A stretch of 64,000 nucleotides of DNA from Fragum whitleyi (Eukaryota > Mollusca > Bivalvia > Cardiida > Cardiidae). The notes below the pieces were generated by a model, which did not search any database, had not been told where the DNA came from, and saw nothing but the letters and a program-made list of their open reading frames with translations. The stretch lies in assembly GCA_948146395.1 (NCBI GenBank), contig OX411554.1:38169730-38233729 (forward strand), in the 5' to 3' direction. The position numbers were made by a program, and so were the translations under genes. Position 1 is the first letter of the stretch. Each line of letters begins with the position of its first letter. Below, piece by piece: positions 47,877-58,400 of the stretch.

Positions 47877-48314
47877 CAGTTAGTCACACCGTGAAATTGA
47901 TATTCATCCCAATCTAAACCTTTCTTAATTCACTCAATCAGCGCCCCATCCATTTATTTCAAACACTCTATTAAACCATTCAAAAACGCTCCAAAATCAC
48001 TACAAACCAAAGGATTAACAACTACTTTCAAAATAAATATAATTCGAGAAATATCGCGATTTCACTGACATGAATTAAAATAATTTAAGCGTCTGAAAGA
48101 TTCTTGAAGAGAGAGAGGGATCTATTTATAGATCTTATATGCATATTTATTAAGGGGGCTAATAAATATCGCTTATTTTGTTCATCTTGAACAAAATTAG
48201 CTTTATTGGATTACCTCCCTTGAATATCACTAGCTACTTACTCCCCACACTCATTCAATTCAATTCCAGGATTATTCCAAAATCATTCATCATGTCAATT
48301 TCAGGGTGAATCTA
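47877..48314. mobile_element. MITE family A, copy 17
   Basis: CAGTTAGTCACACCGTGAAA to CATGTCAATTTCAGGGTGAA; centre TTTTGTTCATCTTGAACAAA near 48177. On the minus strand an AATAAA (48151-48146) lies here, downstream of the claudin-like stop, and is the nearest poly(A) signal of that form that I found. Confidence 0.8.
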
Positions 48315-48718
48315 ACCACATCCTCATCATTTTTCTATAAATCGCCCAATGAAAATTTGTAGAAAACCAAATAATATTTAAGGACTTTATAACTTAACCG
48401 AAATATTCACGTGAAAATCAACCAGGCCCCTTATCCCATGTGATTCATCGAGGAATCCCCGCAATATTTGGTAAAAAAATTGTTTGTGGAAAAAGGCCAT
48501 TTTACTAGAAAAATCATGGTAGACTCCACCAGAAACATTTTCCATTGCTTTCCAATTGATCCTATTTTTGTTGTTGTTTTCAAAAGAACCTTCAATTTTG
48601 ACCATAGAATCCCCAGGTGAAAGGTTCCATAGAAGACTGAAACCTCGCTATCGCTATAACCATTCTGGATTTTGACCAAAAAGGCTAAATATGACAATTA
48701 ACCAAAAAAGTAACTCAT

Positions 48719-48948
48719 TTAGCTGACCTCCTCCTCAATCGTATTTTCGTATGACGTAGTTTCTCGGAATACGACCTCGTCAGCGTCTTTGTCGAAGTAC
48801 AGAAGCACCGCGCTCGAGAAGAGAAGAGCCGAAGCGCCCCATCCTATACCGTAGGTCCAGCCGAAGCTCCATGGACTGCCGCCACTCTTTTCGACCTCTT
48901 CTGAATATTTCACTGGGTAGATTATTAAGGCTACTACGTTAAAGGCAA
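48719..48948 (-). CDS. Claudin-like gene, last exon: end of TM3, second loop, TM4, acidic tail, stop
   Basis: The acceptor TTTATCTTTGCAG precedes TTGCCTTTAACG at 48948; after the split Val codon it reads AFNVVALIIYPVKYSEEVEK and on to TAA at 48721-48719. It is clearly richer in G+C than its surroundings. A family-C MITE begins 16 bp upstream of the acceptor on the intron side. Confidence 0.85.
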
Positions 48949-51900
48949 CTGCAAAGATAAATTGAGTCTGTGCGTGATATTTAAAACAATTTTACGTGTG
49001 CATGAAAGGCCAAAATTAACTAATCTTGACTGCCTCGAATGTAATTAGAAGATTATCTGACTTTTCAATCCACTTTTTGGCCCTATTTGTCTACACAGCT
49101 TTAAGTGAAGACCCTGGTCAGACTGTGCAGATGCACAGGCTGGCCAGAGTGTTTGCTTGGCGAACATTTGAAATTGTTGGAAATGTCACGCACAGGCTCT
49201 ATTTGATAAAATGTTGAATATAAAGACAACTGCAAAGATAAATTGAAAATGGAAGAGTGTGTTAAAGTCATCGGACTATTTTACTGCTTAGACAAAATAA
49301 GCGAAATTGGATTACCCCTCTTAATTTCACTCTAAACTCGCTCCTCTAAACTCATTCCAAAATCATTCCAAAATCGTTCACCTTGTCAATTTGACGACGT
49401 CCTTAACTATATTACGGTCATCGATATATAACACTGTAGACAAAATTAAGGCTTCTAGATTTATATTGCAGATATATTAGAAACAGCTAGAATGTCACTT
49501 TCTTTAATGCTTTTCGGTAGTTTATCGAGAAATAACTGTAGATTATCACTTGATAATCTCACCATAAAAGCAGTGAGATTATCAAAATCTTATACCCTGC
49601 TTTTGTGCATTTCATCCTATCTGAGGTCATCTATGCGGGGCGAAATAAGTGACGTCACAATGAACGTTGCATAGCAAAATTCGGCCATTTCAGTCTCTGG
49701 CAAAGATATTGTCACTGTCGAGAAGGCATTGTCAGATGATCTTCAAACTGTTAGTCATTGGCTTGTTGACAATAAGCTCTCCCTTCATTTAGGAAAGACT
49801 GAATCAATAGTGTTTGGGTCAAAACATAAGCTGAGGTCACAATCTAGTCTTAACATAACCTGTAATGATACTCAAATTACATCCACATCTTCAGTCAAAT
49901 ACCTTGGTGTAACCATCGACCAATTTTTATCTTTTAAATGTATGGCTGAGTCAGTTATTAAGAAAGTTAATGCTAGGTTAAAGTTTTTGTACCGGAAGAA
50001 AGAGTACCTTACTCAGCATACCAAAAAATTGCTTGATATGTCCCTAGTCCAATGTCATTATGACTACGCATGCTCAGTCTGGTACAGTGGTCTAACCCAG
50101 TCTTTAAAACACAAATTACAGGTGACTCAGAACAAGTTGGTCAGATTCATACTAAACCTTGATCCAAGAGCTCATGTTGGTAAACAGCAGTTTGAAACCC
50201 TTAATTGGCTACCGGTTAACAAAAGAGTTGAACAGATTAAGTTGTGTCATTTCTTTAAAGTTAAGCATAACCTTGCCCCTGTTTATATGGACTATTTTCT
50301 TACGCCACAGGTAAATGTTCACTCATACAACACAAGGCTTAGCCAGAAAGGTGGTTTTAGTCTTCCTAAGGTCAAAGGGGCTGGAACTAAGTCCTTTAGT
50401 TTTATAGGTGCTAAGTTGTGGAACGAATTGCCTTCCAGCCTTACTGACATCACCAAGTATCAGTCATTCAAGGTTGCCATCAAAGGTCATTTTCTATGCA
50501 GTATGACATCTTAATCTTTTTAATATTGTGTTTGTCTAAATTATTTGCTTTTTCTCATTTAGGCATAGGTTGCATAATAATTTACAATATGTTGAATCTT
50601 CCTAAACTTTGTTTTAATAAATATTCCATAGACGATAGTTGGAGATAGGTACATAAACATAAATTTTGCTTACTAAAACATGGTAAAGTTTGTCTTTCAA
50701 TTATAATTGTGATACTTATGTGATAAATTGTCTTTCAGCAAGCAATCTGTGATAAAAAACTAACCTTGTTTTTGTTAAATTATGTTCTGTACTGTGATAT
50801 TTATTGGTATAGGTTACTTAATTTTGATTTAAATTATAATTGCCTCTCTAGGTCATGCCACCCACAGCAAGGACCGCAATGGAAATAAGGGTTTACTCTT
50901 TTTTGCGTTATCCTTGGTGTTAGGAAGCATGTCATGGTTCTTTAAATTTAAGTAATCTATAATTTCTTATTTCCAAATTGTGTATTTTTATATGACTTTT
51001 ATTCCATGAACCATTGTATGTTACCTATGCCGAAATAAATAAAATTATTAAAAATTATTATTAATGACGTGCAAAATGACGCGCTTTACGAAATTATGTC
51101 CTAGAAATTTCCCATTTTGTCTCATTTTTGCATTAAAGAAATAGAATAATCGTTTGTTTTTCGTATAAGATCGATTTATATTTCATTTCGTGAACAACAA
51201 AAGCTATATTTTCTCTCGTGGCTCTGCCACTCGTGAAAATATAGCTGTTTTTGTTCACTCAATGAAATATAAATCGATCTTACACTGAAACAAACGATTA
51301 TCCTCTATGTATTTCTTTTTTTGACATGATAAGTTAGATCTGGCTCATATTTGTAATAACATTTGTTTTTATAATTAAACGTCGCGTTTTCGGTCAGCCC
51401 TCCTCTTGCGAATACGCACAAAGTGGCATATTTACCGCGGTTGATGGCAGATTAATGGTCAGCGTGACTTGGGCTTGACGATGCATAAGTTTTAATCTTA
51501 ATCTTATCTTTACCCTTGTCATGCTGAATAAATTTTGGCTACGAATTTTCATCAAAATCAAAGGGCAAAAAGCACTGAACGTATCAACTGTAGGTCAATT
51601 TTCATTTGAAAAACTAATTTAAAATCTTTTGACGTTTCTCGTTTAAAAGTGAGAAACAGGTGGTGTAGACTTACATCAGACTGCACATATGTGCAGGCTG
51701 ATGTTTGTCTATAGTTCCGGCCAAAGTAGGAATATCCGGGGTTCAGCATGACAAGGGTTAATTGCCACTAAACAATCAGGTAGATGCAAATTAAATACAT
51801 GCAGTTTTCATCATCGTCTCAGACATAAGGACTAGATTTAGAGATATTGTGCATCGTTTCGAAAATGTTAACTTGTAGAACTGTAATACCTCAGAACAAT

Positions 51901-52446
51901 ATTAGAATTGTTCACCGCTTGCTGCATTCAGTTTTTCCAAGAAGGTGTATGTATTACTATTTTTACTCCAAAATATTCACGTGCTAAACGGTGTGCGGAA
52001 AGCGAAACCACACATTTCAATATAATAATATTTTCAACAAAAAATTTAATAGTGATTTTATTGTACGATGAGGATTTATTCCTTAAATTCCGTTAGCCAT
52101 CTGTGTTTAATTGTCTAGTTCACGTGCAGTGTAGTGTGCATCACGCGAAAATTGTGTTTTTTGATACACACGTTAGCACAACGTGCCGCGTCGTAATATT
52201 CCCATCGTGACATATAAATGTCAATAATAGAGAGCCAGAACAATAGATTCCCAGACAATGTCTTATATTTCAATTTGTCTGCGCGAGACAATTCGAACTG
52301 TTTCTATCATTAAAGAGTTTTGTGAACAGATATTGTAATTAAATTTATATAGTGTAATTCGACGCGAGAAAAGGGAGCATCTTGGGCCTTACACCAACAC
52401 ATTTAAGACGCAATTTTGTCTTACCGATTAACCAAATATTTAGGAC

Positions 52447-52479
<33 letters not shown>

Positions 52480-55400
52480 CCCCCCAAGTATCACCAATCT
52501 ATCAATTCCTATGCAAAGTGATTGTTGTTGTTACTGTTTTGAAAGTCATCAGTAAGACAAAAGTACGTCTTAAATGTTTTAAAGTAACCTGCCCCTGGGC
52601 AGCGCGTAAAGTGTTGATAATAGTCAGACTGCGCGGATTGCACGGGCTGACAAGGTGAAAAGCTTTTCACAAATGACTGAGTTTTTGAATGTAAAAAAGG
52701 CCTGTCATTCTGCCTTGCATCATATTTTTTCTACAATGTTTGGTTGAACTTTGCTGGAACTAATCTCATTTTTTCAAATACAAATTTTACGTAGTTTTCA
52801 GAAGCCCATTTACTGGTTGCACGTTGTACTCAAACCCTCATTTTCTATTCATTGGCAATTAGAGTAGAACTGCAATTTCTATTGTTGCAAATTATAGTTA
52901 ATTACATCATGAAATTGACATTCATCTCAATCAAAACCATTCTAAATCGCTCACTCAGCGCTCCCTTCATTCATTCCAAACATTCACTCAAACCATTCGG
53001 CGCTCCATTCATGAATTACAAACACTCACTCAAACCATTCAGAAACGCTCCAAATTCATTAACTAACATTATTGAAATTTAAAGCGCATGACTGGTTCTT
53101 GAAGAAATAGATAGATATTAATAGAACTAGTATGTATATTTTATTAAAGGGGGTAATAAGTATTGCTAATTTTGTTCACCCTGAACAAAAGTAGCAATAT
53201 TAGAGTGCCTCCCTTTAATTTCAAACAATACTCACTCACCACACTCATTCTATTCCATTCCAAAATAATTCCAAAATAATTCAATAATCATCCACATTGC
53301 CTTTTTCACGACGAACTTACGAATTACGAAATTTACGCAAGTGCGTAAAAGAAAAAAAAAACTTTTATAAAAAAATATCGTTGGTAAAGGATCCTAATAT
53401 CGAAACATCAGCTTATTCAAGCTGTAGTTACGATGTTTTAATTATTTACCAACGCTAAAATCATAGAAAAGGGGGGCGGATGGAGGATATTATTAGTTAT
53501 ACGGTTTCTTGCCGGGGTATATGACGATTTATTCCCGGCTTGAAAAATGATGTCACCCGAGCCGTAGGCGAGGGTTGACATCATTTTTACTGCCGGGAAT
53601 AAATCGTCATATACCCAGGCAAGAAACCGTATTACGAATTTATTATACTTCAAAGTTTTAGGGCTAAATATCTGTCTTTTGCCTATTTTAGGCGTTCGTA
53701 TAAACCGATTTCTTTTAAACTACCAATATCCCTTAATGCGCCCCTGTGAAAAGTAAACATGTACGAAGTGACGTCATATATAGTTGTGACGTCACACTAC
53801 TACACTCTGCACTATTGTGATATGGAAGCGTTTGTTGGCTGAAACTGCGAGAAACTTGGCATTTTAAATGGACAGATTTGTACAAATTTAAGGTATTTAT
53901 TGACATCTATATCATTTTTTATTTGCACATTATTAACTGACATCATTTTCAACTGTATCCTATTGTGTAAATTCGGGTCGTGTTATCAGCGAAGCGAGAG
54001 AAACATGGCTGCCATTACCGTTTCGATTTTTTGTCTATGTTCATATCGAGGCGCCTTAAGGAAACATTAGAGGTAATACCGGAGCGGCCGTAGCTATCAA
54101 TGTTTGTCAGGTCAGCATTAACCAATAAAAATGCTAGAATTTTCTTTGCAGTATAATAATCTTCTTTGTCACAGTCCACACATATCGCATTTATTCTATA
54201 TATTCTGTGTAATTGTTGGTCACCCTCCGAGTGGGTATAAATTTCAAAATCGCAGTTACGGCTATGTTTATCACTTTGGAACAAAATTTGAATACAGAAG
54301 GAACAGGGGTGGGGAAATATTAATCTTCTCTACTTGTCCACGGACAAGTAAAAGTCAATTTCTCACTTGTCCCGGAACAAAATGAACTTGCCCGCAAAAT
54401 AGCGAATGGTAAATATTGATAAAATATTGTATTTAATGAAGAAAATGCTGTAACTCAGCATTTTCTTCATTAAAGACGACATTTTAAACCCTTTGATAAA
54501 AACATTATTATGACTTTTGTCCTAGATTTTTTAAGTTATGTTACAAGATTTGCTCTGGTATTTACTTGTCCATGGAAACGTTGCCTAGCAAATGCCCGCA
54601 AATTGAACTAGAAAGCCATGAATGGATTGAGTCGCTCCACAGGCTTGAAATTGACTAGATTTTAAGATATTTTGGGTTCTACTAATGATGAAATGATTTT
54701 CAAAGTTTCCGCTATATAACATATAGAGAAATGACCTCTTCCCATAAAAGACATATTTTTAATCAAATGACATTCATTTTTCGCTGCATGATGAAGGTTC
54801 ACTCAAGGACCATTCCAGTGAAATTTGGTTGATATCCATCGATTACATTCTGAGAAAATGATTTTTAAAGTTTCCACTATATATCATATAAAGAATTGAC
54901 CTCCGCCAATAAAATACATATTCTTCATCCAATCACAATAATTTTTGGTAGACTGATAAAGGGTAACTAAATGATCATTCCAGTGAAATTTGGTTGATAT
55001 CCATCAATTACGTTCTGAGAAAATGATTTTCAAAGTTTCCACTATACAACATATATAGAAATGACCTCCGCCCCTAAAATGCATATTTTTCATCCTATCA
55101 CAAAAATTTTTGGTAGACTGATAAAGGTTCACTCAAGGATAATTCCAGTGAAATTTGATTGATATCCATCAGTTTCATTCTGAGAAAATGATTTGCAAAG
55201 TTTTCACTATACAACATATAGAGAAATGACCTCTGCCCCTAAAATGCATATTATCCATCCGATCACAATAATTTTTGGTAGACTGATAAAGAGTCACCCA
55301 ATGATCATTCATGTAAAATTTTATTGGTATCAATTGATTAGAATCTGAGAAAACTCACTTTTTACCATATTTGGAAATTAGCCACGCCCATTTAATCCAT

Positions 55401-58400
55401 GTTTTTCATTCGATCCAAATTTCTTGAACAACTTTGAAAGAGGGTCACACAAGGATCATTCTTGTGAAGTTTGGTTGAAATTCATCCATTAGTTTCTGAG
55501 GAGAAGATTTTTAAAGCAAAAGTTTACGACCGCACGCACGCACGCACGGACGGGCGGACGGACGGCGGACACAACGCCATGACAAAAGCCCTAGTGGCTT
55601 TCAGCCAGTGGAGCTAAAAACTTGTGTCGGACAAGTCGGGCGGTGAAATTCCACACCCCTGCAGCAGGAAAAGGTTTGAAAAGCATCGCGGGGTGTTTGT
55701 TTGATAATTATTGTATACCGATAAAAAATTTCCGAGAAATGTGAGATATTGGTAAACTTAGACAAATTATCGCTCGATGATGTCACAGCGTCATCCGTTT
55801 AGAAACGTGCCTCTAGATAATTTGCAATAATTGGTTTCCAACCTTGTTATAAAACAACAATTGTGTCAAACAGTAAGATTTCTCAGAGATTTTGTGCCAG
55901 GAAATAAAAGAAAGGGGGAACATCCACGGAATTGAAAAGAAAATAAACCCGATTCTCTTTTATCTTACCCAATACTTAAGAAAACTCTATGTACAGAATA
56001 ATGGTAAGTTTCTGATCCCATTTATTTAAATACTTGTTTTTCCCACAAGAAAAAAAAGAAGAAAAAAAAACCGAAAATGATTTCTATATTAAAAGATAGA
56101 AAACCCCTTCAGACATTCATCAAACAAAGAGTTCAAGACAATCATAAGGCATCTTCGAAAGCCAAGGGTTCTAACTCCACTATGTTCCTTACGAACGTAA
56201 GAAACACAGTGGAGTTAGAACCCTTGGCTTGCGAAGATGATCGTAGGACACATTTTATTGGTCTTGAGGCTGTTTGCTACCTCTCCAAAACTTCCATTGC
56301 TTTCCTTAATTGCGTGAAACGTCTACTAATATCGAATGTTCAAATTCGAGTCTGTACATTTAGGAACTATTATGCTATCATCACAAAATTGGATAGTCCG
56401 TAATGTGTCGACCCTAATCTGGTAACAACAGAAAAGATCTTGTTATAAGAAATGCTCATTTGAAATATCAAGGCTCTATTCCTTACCATCCAAAATTTAT
56501 TGCCAAAGTTTTCGGGTGAACAAACGGACAAGCCGACACAAACATACAAGGCAAAAATAGCTATCATGTGTAGGCTTAAATTCCAGATGACGTCATCACG
56601 AGGTAATCTAACGCAGGTAATTGCGTTAAAATACTCGCCATCTAAAGATGGATTTTAACGTACACGATGTGAGAAAAGGAATCTGTTGCTCGATTTTATT
56701 CGAGACAAACTTATCTTATCATTGTCTAGAACAGCAAAGTTACTAATCTCGCAAAGGCTCGCTTAATTTTTTTTTTACTCTATACTCGGTTAAGATCAGC
56801 ATGTCTCAAATACAATATCATGACATATCCTATGTGAATAGGCCGGATGACTATTTATCCTTATCTTTGACTTTGAAATTTTTACGCACTCAGAAGGCGA
56901 CAACCAAAGAATGTATAGGGTTAAAGCGATAAATGGACTGTGACAAAAGACTAGTGTCCTGCGTCCGCTCCCCTTTTTCATGACTTGAGCGTTGGTGAAT
57001 AATCACAACATCGAGTTTCGATGTTATGATCAGTCATCAACAATATTTTACAACAGATAATTATTTTTTAACGCACATGCGTAAATTGCGTAATGGGAGT
57101 TACGCCCTTGGAAAATGGGATAAGAAGAACTAAACTAGTCTTACCTGCAACAAAGTATAGAAGCATACCGATATAATAACATCTATATCTAAGATTGAAT
57201 CGTGGAGCCTGAAGACCTCGTGACGTCACTATACACGCGGCTAAACAAGACAACATGGCTAGTATCACTAGGGCTCGGCATGACATAATCCATACTGAAA
57301 TTATATAAATAGACAATTAGCCTGAAGACCTCGTGACGTCACTATGCACGCGGCTAAACAAGACAACATGGCTAGTATCACTAGGGCTCGGCATGGCCTT
57401 TTCCAAACTGAAATTATAAAAATAAGACATTTAGCCTGAAGACCTCGTGACGTCACTATACACGCGGCTAAACAAGACAACATGGCTAGAATCACTAAGG
57501 CCCGGCATGACATAATCCATACTGAAATTATATAAAAAGACATTAAGCCTGAAGACCTCGTGACGTCACTATTCACGCGGCTAAACAAGACAACATGGCT
57601 AGTATCACTGAAATTATATATATATATTTTATTTCTACCGTTTTTTATTCCAACGAGGGGTCAAAAAGGTCACATGGCGTCACCTTACAGGTGGCTTAGC
57701 AAACAGTTTTGCTATAATCACATGGGCGCGATAGGGCCATCCTCGGTAACCCAGTGTCGGACCATTTCTTAGACTATAATTATCGAGCCTGGAACAACTT
57801 GCTAACGTTTTCTCGTTCTCATGAATTATTCATGAGGCATTCTGGTTGATGATCTCGAGTTTTTTTTGTGAGACAATTTGATGATGTATTTTAATCAGTA
57901 TTACACGACATCTCTACTTTAAACACATCCTAGATATAAACCACCCTATCGCAGCATTCTTTTCTGACGTAAGCAGGCACGTATTATTGCTAGCCTATTT
58001 TCATTATGAAGCCAAACTGAACAGCTCTTACTAAATGTATACGATAAAAAGATATCCGAAAATCTAGTCTGTCTGGTATCTCGTATCCGTATTCGCTGCA
58101 TTCGGGGACTTAATCAGGTTTCCATATCAAAATGGCGAATAGCAAACAGTCCTGCTATATGATTTAGGCTGTGAACTTTGTAATTTGATCTTTTTTAGAG
58201 AGCAGCCTTACGTCATCATCATTTTAATTGGCTTATCAAAGTGTAAACTTATATAATGAATATTCATAGAAACGACGTTTCGCTAGCGTTTTTGTCCCAG
58301 GAGTAATTAATGGAGAGGAAGTGATTTTGTGCGAAAATTTCACATTTGTCCCAATTTCTTTTATTAAAAAAAAAAAAGAAAGATAGGTAAATATGTTTTC

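Noticed and set aside
56077..56403. 108-codon plus-strand frame
   Set aside because: A third of it is the 90-bp palindrome, and it lies antisense in an intron of the claudin-like gene.
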